DNA of 64,000 nt, taken from positions 868,001-932,000 of the forward strand of contig OY782758.1 of the NCBI GenBank assembly GCA_963678215.1, given 5' to 3'. Both the position numbers and the translations under genes were made by a program. Source of the stretch: Thiobius zoothamnicola. GTDB lineage: Bacteria > Pseudomonadota > Gammaproteobacteria > Chromatiales > Chromatiaceae. The notes beneath the pieces were generated by a model that was not told the origin of the DNA, searched no databases, and saw nothing but the letters and a program-made list of their open reading frames with translations. Shown here one piece after another: positions 54,367 to 62,846 of the stretch (positions are counted from its first letter, which is position 1; every line of letters starts with the position of its first letter).

Positions 54367-55877
54367 ATGTACGATCAATCAGCCTGAATACTTTATTACA
54401 AGACCTGCTGAAAGCGGATTCGGCTGACGACGTGTTAATTCGCGGTATCACCCAAAACAGCCATTCGGTACAACCCGGTGATTTATTCATCGCATTGGCC
54501 GGACAACAAACGCACGGCATGCAATATCACCAGGATGCGCGGCAACGCGGCGCGGCAGCCCTGCTGGCCGAACCGGGCGGCGACTGGCCGGAAGCCAAAC
54601 TGCGTGAACTGGCGAAACACTATGCGATTCCCTTATTGATCCAGCCTTCATTGCGCGAACTGGCGGCGCGGATCGCCGCGCGATTCTATGACGAACCTGC
54701 GCAACATCTGCGTTTGATTGGCATCACCGGCACCAACGGCAAAACCAGCATCAGTCATTATCTGGCGCAAGCGCTGAATCCAACCCACCAAACCGGCGTG
54801 ATCGGCACCTTGGGCAATGGCACATTGAACGACCTGCAAACGACCCACCACACCACGCCGGACGCCATCAGCCTGCAAGCCGAATTGGCACGCCAGGTCA
54901 CACTGGGCATCCAAACCGTGGCGATGGAAACATCATCACATGCGCTGGATCAAGGCCGGGTGGCCACCCTACCCTTCCACACCGCCGTATTCAGCAACCT
55001 GTCACGCGATCATCAGGACTATCACGGCGACATGGCGGCCTATGGCGCAGCCAAAGCCAAACTGTTCCATATGCCCGGACTGCGCTATGCGGTGATCAAC
55101 ACCGATGACCCATTTGGCCGCCAACTGAGCGAACAAATCAATGCTCAAGTCACGCTGGTGACCTGCGGCGCTCAAGCGAATGGCGCGCATCACATCTGTC
55201 CGGGCCAAATTGAGGTTCGTCCCAGTGGTTTGCGTATACCCTTCCACTCAAGCTGGGGCGATGGCCTGATCAACAGCCGCCTGATCGGTCGATTCAATGC
55301 TGAGAATCTGCTGCTGACATTGGGCGTTCTGCTCGCCTGGGAGATGCCTTTACCCCAGGCTACCCAGGCTCTGGAAGCCATTCAACCCGTCGCCGGACGT
55401 ATGTCATTACTGAACCATGCCGACCAACCCAACGTACTGATCGACTTTGCACACACCCCGGATGCGCTGCAAAAAGCGCTGCAATCCGCGCGTGAACATG
55501 CCAAAGGCCAAGTGATCTGCGTCTTCGGCTGCGGCGGCGAGCGCGACCAGGGCAAGCGCCCTTTGATGGGCAATATCGCCGAAACCCTGGCTGATCACAT
55601 CTGGCTGACCGACGATAACCCGCGCCAGGAAGACGCCGGGCAAATCCTCGAACAAATTCTGGCGGGCATGCGGCAACCGGCAAAAGTTCAGATTGAGCGC
55701 AATCGTGCGCGGGCGATTCAGCAAGCCATTCACTCAGCCGGGCCGGATGACTGGATACTGATCGCAGGCAAGGGTCACGAAAACATTCAACAGATCGGCG
55801 CGGACAAAAAACCCTTCTCCGACCTGGCGCAGGCCCAACAAGCGCTGGCTGAATCCAACCCCGGGGAAGCCGCATGA
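54363..55877 (+). CDS. murE: UDP-MurNAc-tripeptide synthetase (meso-DAP adding)
   Basis: Adds meso-diaminopimelate to UDP-MurNAc-L-Ala-D-Glu. The 504 residues have the ATP site GTNGKTS (123-129), and DNPR (418-421), which marks meso-DAP preference. Overlaps murF. Confidence 0.97.
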   Translation: MNVRSISLNTLLQDLLKADSADDVLIRGITQNSHSVQPGDLFIALAGQQTHGMQYHQDARQRGAAALLAEPGGDWPEAKLRELAKHYAIPLLIQPSLRELAARIAARFYDEPAQHLRLIGITGTNGKTSISHYLAQALNPTHQTGVIGTLGNGTLNDLQTTHHTTPDAISLQAELARQVTLGIQTVAMETSSHALDQGRVATLPFHTAVFSNLSRDHQDYHGDMAAYGAAKAKLFHMPGLRYAVINTDDPFGRQLSEQINAQVTLVTCGAQANGAHHICPGQIEVRPSGLRIPFHSSWGDGLINSRLIGRFNAENLLLTLGVLLAWEMPLPQATQALEAIQPVAGRMSLLNHADQPNVLIDFAHTPDALQKALQSAREHAKGQVICVFGCGGERDQGKRPLMGNIAETLADHIWLTDDNPRQEDAGQILEQILAGMRQPAKVQIERNRARAIQQAIHSAGPDDWILIAGKGHENIQQIGADKKPFSDLAQAQQALAESNPGEAA

Positions 55878-57256
55878 TCCGGTTCAACCTGAACGACATG
55901 GCGAACGCCACTGGCGGCGAATTGCGTGGTGCCAATACCCACTTTGATATGGTCAATACCGACACCCGCACCCTGCAAGCCGACCAATTATTCGTCGCGC
56001 TGCGTGGCCCGAATTTCGACGGGCATCATTATTTGGCGCAAGCCTTGCAGGTCGGCGCAAGCGGCGCTGTGGTCGATCACCCCATGCATTGCCCGATACC
56101 ACAGATTGTGGTCAAAGATACCCGGCTGGCACTCGGCGACATGGCGAAAGCCTGGCGCAAACGCGCATTCGCCCGCTTCATCGGCATCACTGGCAGCAAT
56201 GGCAAAACCACCCTGAAAGAAATGATCGCGGCGATCCTCTCACAGCATCATGCCGTACTGGCGACGCGCGGCAATTTGAATAATGACATCGGCGCGCCGA
56301 TCACCCTGATGCAAGTGCAGGAACAAGACTATGCAGTGATCGAAATGGGTGCCAATCATGCCGGCGAGATCGGCTACCTGAGCCGCATTGTGCAACCCGA
56401 AATCGCCGTACTGAACAATGCCGGACGCGCCCACCTGGAAGGCTTCGGCAGTTTAGCCGGTGTAGCCCATGCCAAAGCCGAAATCATCCAGGGCATTCCG
56501 GCTGGCGGCTGCTTCATTTACAACGCGGATGACCGTTTCGCCCCCTTATGGCGCGAACTGACTGACGCCTCACCCAGCATGACCTTCGGCGTACGAGAAC
56601 CCGCCGATATTCACAGTCCGGCGGACAGCTATCGCATTGAATGGCACGAAGATGGGTTCGCGGCGGCATTTGCCGTCAACACCCCCAACCGCTCATTCAA
56701 TGTGCGTCTGCAACTGGCTGGCGAACACAATCGTCTGAATGCGCTGGCCGCTATTGCGGTCGCCGAAAAACTGAGCATCAACACACAAGACATCCAGCAA
56801 GGACTGGCTGAATTGCAACCCGTCTCCGGACGACTGCGCCTGCTGCACGCCAGCCATGGCGCGCGGCTGATTGATGACAGCTACAACGCCAATAACGAAT
56901 CGGTCGGCGCGGCCCTGCAAGTCCTGCAAGGCGCCCCGGGAAAACGCACCCTCGTGCTGGGCGATCTGGCCGAATTAGGCGAAAACCGTATTGCGCTGCA
57001 CACCGAAATCGGCCAGCACGCGCGCGCAATCAGCATTGATCGCCTGCTAAGCTGCGGCTCACTCAGCCGACACGCCAGTCAGGCATTTGGCCAGGCGGCG
57101 CGTCATTTCGACAACCAAACCGATTTGATCAATTTCATCCGGGACGATTTAACGCCGGACGACACCTTACTCATCAAAGGCTCACGCTCGGCTGCTATGG
57201 ATCAAGTGGTGCATGCGTTACGCCATGACAAGGAGAATAGACCGCATGCTATTTGA
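55874..57256 (+). CDS. murF: UDP-MurNAc-tripeptide-D-Ala-D-Ala ligase
   Basis: Adds D-Ala-D-Ala to complete the pentapeptide precursor. The 460 residues include GSNGKTT (107-113), EMGANHAGEIGYL and the DDSYNANNESVGAAL segment. Its end overlaps mraY by 11 bases. Confidence 0.97.
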   Translation: MIRFNLNDMANATGGELRGANTHFDMVNTDTRTLQADQLFVALRGPNFDGHHYLAQALQVGASGAVVDHPMHCPIPQIVVKDTRLALGDMAKAWRKRAFARFIGITGSNGKTTLKEMIAAILSQHHAVLATRGNLNNDIGAPITLMQVQEQDYAVIEMGANHAGEIGYLSRIVQPEIAVLNNAGRAHLEGFGSLAGVAHAKAEIIQGIPAGGCFIYNADDRFAPLWRELTDASPSMTFGVREPADIHSPADSYRIEWHEDGFAAAFAVNTPNRSFNVRLQLAGEHNRLNALAAIAVAEKLSINTQDIQQGLAELQPVSGRLRLLHASHGARLIDDSYNANNESVGAALQVLQGAPGKRTLVLGDLAELGENRIALHTEIGQHARAISIDRLLSCGSLSRHASQAFGQAARHFDNQTDLINFIRDDLTPDDTLLIKGSRSAAMDQVVHALRHDKENRPHAI

Positions 57257-58328
57257 ACTGGCCGACTATCTGACCCAATACGATAACGGTTTTGCGGTCT
57301 TCCGTTACATCACTTTGCGCGTCATTCTGGCAATACTCACCGCGCTGGCGATTTCGCTGCTGGTCGGCCCGGCGATGATCCGCCGCCTCAGTCAATACAA
57401 CATCGGCCAGACCGTACGCGACGACGGGCCGGAAAGCCACTTCTCCAAAGCGGGCACGCCAACCATGGGCGGTACACTGATTCTCGTGGGCATTACAGTC
57501 GCCACCCTGTTATGGGCTGACCTGAACAACCGGTATGTCTGGATCGTCCTGCTGACCACCCTCGGATTCGGTGCCATCGGCTTATGGGACGACTATAAAA
57601 AGCTGGTATTGCAAAACCCGCGCGGCTTGCCAGCGCGCTGGAAATATCTATGGCAATCCGTATTCGGCATAGCCGCCGTGTACGCACTGTACAGCACCGC
57701 CAGCCAACCCGCCGAGACCCAATTGATCGTGCCTTTCTTTAAAGATCTGATGCTGGACATCGGTCCCTGGTTTTTGTTGCTCGGCTATCTGGTGGTCGTC
57801 GGCTCATCCAATGCCGTCAATTTAACCGACGGACTGGACGGACTGGCGGTTATGCCAACGGTGATGGTCGCAGGCGCGCTCGCCGTATTCGCCTACGCAT
57901 CCGGCCATGTGCATATCGCCAACTACTTGCTCATCCCCCACCTGCCCGGCGTGGGCGAACTGGCGGTGCTGTGCGCCGCCTTGGCGGGAGCCGGACTGGG
58001 GTTTCTGTGGTTCAACGCCTACCCGGCGCAAGTCTTCATGGGTGACGTCGGCGCGCTCGGTCTCGGCGCGGCACTCGGCGTGATCGCGCTCGCGGTGCGG
58101 CAGGAAATCGCGCTGTTCATCATGGGCGGCGTGTTCGTCATGGAAACCGTTTCAGTGATGCTGCAAGTCGGCTCGTTCAAACTGACCGGCAAACGGATCT
58201 TCCGCATGGCTCCGCTGCATCATCATTTTGAACTCAAAGGCTGGCCTGAACCGCGTGTGATCGTACGTTTTTGGATTATCACCGTGGTGCTGGTGTTGAT
58301 TGGACTGGCGAGTCTTAAAGTGAGGTAA
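57246..58328 (+). CDS. mraY: Phospho-MurNAc-pentapeptide transferase
   Basis: Makes lipid I on undecaprenyl phosphate. The 360-residue protein has about ten helices; AGTPTMGG near residue 70, LTDGLDGLA near 196 and the HHHFELKG segment near the end are diagnostic. The ATG at 57246 lies within murF. A foreign-looking insertion follows instead of murD. Confidence 0.97.
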   Translation: MLFELADYLTQYDNGFAVFRYITLRVILAILTALAISLLVGPAMIRRLSQYNIGQTVRDDGPESHFSKAGTPTMGGTLILVGITVATLLWADLNNRYVWIVLLTTLGFGAIGLWDDYKKLVLQNPRGLPARWKYLWQSVFGIAAVYALYSTASQPAETQLIVPFFKDLMLDIGPWFLLLGYLVVVGSSNAVNLTDGLDGLAVMPTVMVAGALAVFAYASGHVHIANYLLIPHLPGVGELAVLCAALAGAGLGFLWFNAYPAQVFMGDVGALGLGAALGVIALAVRQEIALFIMGGVFVMETVSVMLQVGSFKLTGKRIFRMAPLHHHFELKGWPEPRVIVRFWIITVVLVLIGLASLKVR

Positions 58329-58419
58329 GGCAATTCCATTAATTCTAAGATAAATTGTAGAGCAAAAAAGCGTAGCGCATCCACCAAATATATAAGCACA
58401 GCAAGAAAGAGAAAGAAAC

Positions 58420-59571
58420 ATGTATAAACGAAATTGGATTGTAATAGCTGGATTAACTTGCTCATTAGTAACTGGGTGTTCGTCGTTTGGACCAGAAAAA
58501 AATCTATTTGGCGGTGAACGAGTAACAACAGCATCAGCCAACCAGATGTTCGACAAAGGTTTCGAAGGATTTACTGACGAACAGCTTTTTCAATTGTTAG
58601 ACCCTGATAATACCTGTAATTATAATAAATTAGACGAAGCACAGAAAATTAAGATTCTTCGCAAAGCATTCAGAAAAGCTAATATAAAGAAAACATACGG
58701 GATACCACATCGCTCACAAATACAAGACCGTCTGATAGCAGCGTCAAACCAAAGATGCAACTTATATATGACTTATCTCAAGAGGGTAAGTACCTATACA
58801 AATGGGATATTTGGGACATTAACAACCGTTCTAGGTGGAGCCGGCGCAATCGTCACTGGTGAAAATACAGCACGATTTCTATCCGGATTAGCGGGCATAT
58901 CCAGTGGAACAAGATCCGAATTGACACAAGCAATTTTTGAATCGATAGCCACTAGCGTAATTATTCCGGGAATACAGAAAAGTAGGGCAGACTTACTAAA
59001 GGAAATAGAAAAAAAACGCTCTAGAGCAGTTGAAGAATATACGGTGGAAGGAGCAATAGCTGACGCCATTTCATATCATGGTGCATGCAGTATGGATACA
59101 GGAGTCGCATACGCCCAAAAAAGCATCCAATCGTATGATGATATCGGAATAAAACGCTTTACTGCAATTCAAGCAGAACTAGGCATTGCCCGTAGCGTAT
59201 CTGAGTCATTTATGTTGGGACCAATAAGCTCTCTAGTTGTTACAGAGAAAGTGCTTGATAATTTCTCCACTAAACTGGATGAGTATGGAGGAAAGATAGA
59301 TTCCTCACAGAAATCTCACAAGTCGATTGCTAAACTGCACAAAGAACTAGTAACTGCGATAGCGAAAGATGGTTCGTTAAGAAAAAGAGCTATTGCTCTT
59401 GATAAGAGATTGAAAGTGGCCATATTCAACTATGCTTCAGCCATTGGTTCTGAGAAATCAAAGTATCTCAACACTCTGAAAGAGCAGCAAATCGATGCAA
59501 CAACGTTCTCAAGGGAAATTGAAACCAAGAATACTGAGTTACTTGTCGAGCTAAAAAAGCTCGAGAAATAG
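58420..59571 (+). CDS. Hypothetical lipoprotein inside the dcw cluster
   Basis: Not recognised. The 383 residues start with a lipoprotein signal ending LVTGC (Cys20). The mature part is mostly helical, with a short hydrophobic, Gly-rich stretch (GIFGTLTTVLGGAGAIVTGE, near residue 130) and charged coiled-coil-like segments towards the C terminus. Codon use and AT content are unlike mraY and murD. It lies between mraY and murD, with a small gene and a Fic gene after it. Confidence 0.7.
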   Translation: MYKRNWIVIAGLTCSLVTGCSSFGPEKNLFGGERVTTASANQMFDKGFEGFTDEQLFQLLDPDNTCNYNKLDEAQKIKILRKAFRKANIKKTYGIPHRSQIQDRLIAASNQRCNLYMTYLKRVSTYTNGIFGTLTTVLGGAGAIVTGENTARFLSGLAGISSGTRSELTQAIFESIATSVIIPGIQKSRADLLKEIEKKRSRAVEEYTVEGAIADAISYHGACSMDTGVAYAQKSIQSYDDIGIKRFTAIQAELGIARSVSESFMLGPISSLVVTEKVLDNFSTKLDEYGGKIDSSQKSHKSIAKLHKELVTAIAKDGSLRKRAIALDKRLKVAIFNYASAIGSEKSKYLNTLKEQQIDATTFSREIETKNTELLVELKKLEK

Positions 59572-59873
59572 GATAGACAAATGCACTAACAATTGCGTTA
59601 ACTCGGACTACCTAAAACTGCACTTTTGCATCCAGAAAATGCATGAAAAGGGTACACCAAGATGGATCGCTTGGTTTTTAACTCGGGGCATACCCAAATT
59701 GAAGCGATGGTCTAGTGATAACATCCTGTGATTGAACTGCACATAAAGGCGACCTTGTGGTCATTCCCGCGCAGGCAGAAATCCATAAGGAATTGGATCT
59801 GGATTTTCTATAGATAGAAAACCATAATTTGGAATATCTAAGTGATATGAATATTTGATGAGATCATCCTACA
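59572..59873. other. AT-rich spacer in the dcw insertion
   Basis: No gene supported in these 302 bases. CATTCCCGCGCAGGCAGAAATCC near 59761 resembles a decayed copy of a GC-rich dispersed repeat known in many proteobacteria; I cannot confirm this. Confidence 0.25.
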
Positions 59874-60095
59874 ATGAGAGAAATCAAGGCATTTGATATT
59901 GGTGAGCAATTGCTCGCCATGTTGAAAGAAGAGCATCCCATCGAAGAAGATATTGGCATTGTTGATCACTCGGGAGAAATTATGGGCGTGTTCATCCCAC
60001 CAAAGGCATATGACTTCTTCCTTAAAAAAATAGCCGAAGAGGAAGACCGGTTAGATAAAGAATCATTAAAGGAGCTTTGCGAACCCCAGGAATAA
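59874..60095 (+). CDS. Small acidic hypothetical protein
   Basis: 73 residues, acidic, with IVDHSGEIMGVFIPPKAYDF in the middle, resembling the small proteins encoded before toxin genes. No DNA-binding motif is clear. It precedes the Fic gene by 200 bases and could be an antitoxin-like partner, but it is too far for coupling. Confidence 0.5.
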   Translation: MREIKAFDIGEQLLAMLKEEHPIEEDIGIVDHSGEIMGVFIPPKAYDFFLKKIAEEEDRLDKESLKELCEPQE

Positions 60096-60295
60096 GGATC
60101 ATCAATATTCTAAAGAATTCATGCACCTATAGGAGATTATCGAATTATTTATGAAATTGAGGATAGTCAGCTTATCGTATGGGTTATCGATATAGGACAC
60201 AGGGACTCCATCTATAATTAGAAAAATAGATTCATAAAATATCTCACCTCCCGGAATCCAAATGATAACTCCGCTAAGATTTAAAACATTAGCCC
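60096..60295. other. Gap before the Fic gene
   Basis: No supported gene on the plus strand. An antiparallel frame of 82 codons (60102-60350) overlaps the Fic start and was not accepted. Confidence 0.3.
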
Positions 60296-61462
60296 ATGCC
60301 ATACCAAAATATCCAGAATTATCCAAATAACGCAAACAATCTTGGTTCATCCGAATTAAGCGTATTAAGTAGCATTTGGCATGAAAAAAAGAGTGAACTC
60401 GAACAGACAGATATATTTAAGGCATTTCTGAGAAAAATGCAGCGCGAATGGGCCATTGAAACCGGCATCATCGAACGTCTGTATAACTGGGATAGAGGTG
60501 TTACTGAAATATTGATTGAAGAAGGTATTAACGCCATTTCGATTAAACACAATGGTGGCATCGCCAAACAAGAGGCTGATCACATCAAGTGCTTGATTAA
60601 TGACCAATTAGCCATTGTTGAAGGGTTATTTGGATTTATCAAAGGTGAGCAACCTTTGACAGAACATTATATTCGTGGACTACAAGCACATTTTACCCAA
60701 CACCAGAATACGACCGAGGCATTAACACCAAATGGGAAACTGATTCAAATCAAGCTCGAAAAAGGCGTGTATAAAAAACATCCAAACAATCCCCGTCGGC
60801 CAGATGGAGAAATTCATTGGTATTGTCCGCCAGAACAAACGCAACCTGAAATGGAAAACCTGGTGGCTTGGTACAGAGAATCAGAAAATAAATATCCACC
60901 AGAGGTGCATGCCGCCTGGCTGCACCACCGTTTTACCCAAATCCACCCCTTTCAGGATGGCAATGGTCGGGTAGCCAGAACGCTGGCTTCATTGGTTTTT
61001 ATAAAAGCTGGCTTGTTTCCGCTGGTTATCCGGGATTCAGATCGAGAGGCATATATCAGTGCATTGGAAGAGGCGGATGCTGGTGATATTAAAGCACTGG
61101 TTGATTTATTTGTCAGACGACAGACAACCGCTATCTTAAGCGCCCTAAAGTTAAGAAAAATGGTCAAAGTAAAAACTGTTGAGAAAAAAATCTGGGATTT
61201 CGAAGGACTTGATGTCTTATTTAAATATAGCCAAAACGATCGCGACGTAAGAGGAGATAAAGGCAACATACCTCAATATAATAAATATAAAAAAATGGCT
61301 AAAAACAATATGACGGTAGCTGAGTATAAGAAAAACAGGATTTATCCAAACTATCCCGGGTTTGATATTGATGTTTATGATGGTAATGGAGAGATTGTTT
61401 CCGGGCAAACAAAGTTAAGCACTGTTAGAGACTCATATCTGGATGATGAAATTAATGATTAA
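60296..61462 (+). CDS. Fic-domain protein (putative AMP transferase)
   Basis: 388 residues with the catalytic HPFQDGNGRVAR motif (residues 217-228), a full HPFx(D/E)GNGRxxR signature for AMP transfer onto target hydroxyls. An N-terminal segment, ETGIIERLYNWDRG (T56-E60-R61), lies where Fic proteins carry the autoinhibitory [S/T]xxxE[G/N] helix, but the last position is Arg. A C-terminal extension of about 100 residues has no family I recognise. It is AT-rich and foreign in style, and it immediately precedes murD. Confidence 0.85.
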   Translation: MPYQNIQNYPNNANNLGSSELSVLSSIWHEKKSELEQTDIFKAFLRKMQREWAIETGIIERLYNWDRGVTEILIEEGINAISIKHNGGIAKQEADHIKCLINDQLAIVEGLFGFIKGEQPLTEHYIRGLQAHFTQHQNTTEALTPNGKLIQIKLEKGVYKKHPNNPRRPDGEIHWYCPPEQTQPEMENLVAWYRESENKYPPEVHAAWLHHRFTQIHPFQDGNGRVARTLASLVFIKAGLFPLVIRDSDREAYISALEEADAGDIKALVDLFVRRQTTAILSALKLRKMVKVKTVEKKIWDFEGLDVLFKYSQNDRDVRGDKGNIPQYNKYKKMAKNNMTVAEYKKNRIYPNYPGFDIDVYDGNGEIVSGQTKLSTVRDSYLDDEIND

Positions 61463-61481
61463 ATACGGTTTTGCCACTTAA

Positions 61482-62846
61482 ATGAACCAAACCAAACCAC
61501 AAAAACACAACCTGATCGTCGGCCTCGGCGTAACCGGCTTATCCGTTGCGCGCCATTTACTGGCACTGGGCGAGCAGGTGGCGGTAACGGATTCACGCAA
61601 GCAACCACCCGGTTTGGTTCAGTTGCGTGATGAGCATCCGAATGTCGCCATTTTTTTGGGTGGTTTTGATGCGCAGGTATTCAGTCAGGCAGACCGTTTA
61701 ATCGTCAGCCCCGGCGTGCCACTCAGTACGCCTGAAATACAGGCGGCAATACAACGTGGCGTCCCGGTATTGGGTGACATTGAGTTATTCGTTCAGGCGG
61801 CGAATGCGCCCGTCGTGACAATCACTGGTTCAAACGGCAAAAGCACCGTAACAACTTTGGTTGGCGACATGGCGAAAACCAGCGGCATCCGGGTTAGCGT
61901 GGGCGGCAATCTGGGCACTCCGGCGTTGGATTTACTGGATGATGCGGTTGAGCTTTATGTGCTGGAGTTATCCAGTTTCCAACTCGAAACCACCTGTTCA
62001 CTCAGCGCCGAGGTAGCGACCGTATTGAATATTTCAGCCGATCACATGGATCGCTACTCCAGTCTGCAAGCTTATGCGGCGGTGAAATCGACTGTGCTAA
62101 AAGATGCCAGGTTGGGTCTTTACAATCTGGATGATGCACGAGTGATGGCGATGTCCGGTTCGGACGATGCCCGTTTTTTCACCTTGAATGAACCACGCGA
62201 CGCCAAAACCTTTGGTATCCGTCAACGCAACAATGCCGAATGGCTGGCGCATGGCAAGCGCAACCTGCTACCGGTCAATCAGTTATTGATGCCGGGTAAG
62301 CACAATCAGGCGAACGCGCTCGCCAGTCTGGCAATTGGCGCGGCCATCGGTTGTGATGAATCGGCCATGTTAGCAATCTTGCGCACCTTCCCCGGTTTGC
62401 CGCACCGCACCCGGTTCGTTGCCGGGATCGACGGAGTGCGTTGGTACAACGACAGCAAAGCCACCAATGTCGGTGCAACGGCGGCGGCGCTGTTGGGAAT
62501 GCATCAACCGGATCACGCCAACCGGGCAGTGGTCATTTTAGGGGGTATTTGCAAGGACGGTGATTTCACCCCATTGACCGAGGTGTTGCGCAAATGCGCG
62601 CGTGGCGTGGTGTTGTTCGGTCAGGATACACCGCAAATCGCGCCGCATGTGCCGAGTGAATGCCAAACCAGCCAGGCCAACAGCTTGACCGAAGCCATTG
62701 ACCAGGCCGCGAAAATGGCCCTGCCGGGTGATCATGTGCTGCTTTCGCCAGCTTGCGCCAGTTTTGATCACTTTCAAAACTATCGGGATCGCGGCAATCA
62801 ATTCACCCGTCTGGTTCAGCAACGGACGGAAAAGGCGGCAGTATGA
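61482..62846 (+). CDS. murD: UDP-MurNAc-L-alanine-D-glutamate ligase
   Basis: Adds D-Glu to UDP-MurNAc-L-Ala. The 454 residues have GSNGKST (116-122), the SSFQLE motif near residue 166 and YNDSKATNVGATAAAL near 323. It starts 19 bases after the Fic gene, so it must be transcribed across the insertion or from a promoter in it. Overlaps ftsW by 4 bases. Confidence 0.97.
   Translation: MNQTKPQKHNLIVGLGVTGLSVARHLLALGEQVAVTDSRKQPPGLVQLRDEHPNVAIFLGGFDAQVFSQADRLIVSPGVPLSTPEIQAAIQRGVPVLGDIELFVQAANAPVVTITGSNGKSTVTTLVGDMAKTSGIRVSVGGNLGTPALDLLDDAVELYVLELSSFQLETTCSLSAEVATVLNISADHMDRYSSLQAYAAVKSTVLKDARLGLYNLDDARVMAMSGSDDARFFTLNEPRDAKTFGIRQRNNAEWLAHGKRNLLPVNQLLMPGKHNQANALASLAIGAAIGCDESAMLAILRTFPGLPHRTRFVAGIDGVRWYNDSKATNVGATAAALLGMHQPDHANRAVVILGGICKDGDFTPLTEVLRKCARGVVLFGQDTPQIAPHVPSECQTSQANSLTEAIDQAAKMALPGDHVLLSPACASFDHFQNYRDRGNQFTRLVQQRTEKAAV

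Noticed and set aside
60102..60350. An 82-codon minus-strand frame between the small acidic gene and the Fic gene
   Set aside because: It overlaps the Fic start antiparallel, has no clear ribosome site, and no family resemblance; the local AT-richness makes chance frames likely.
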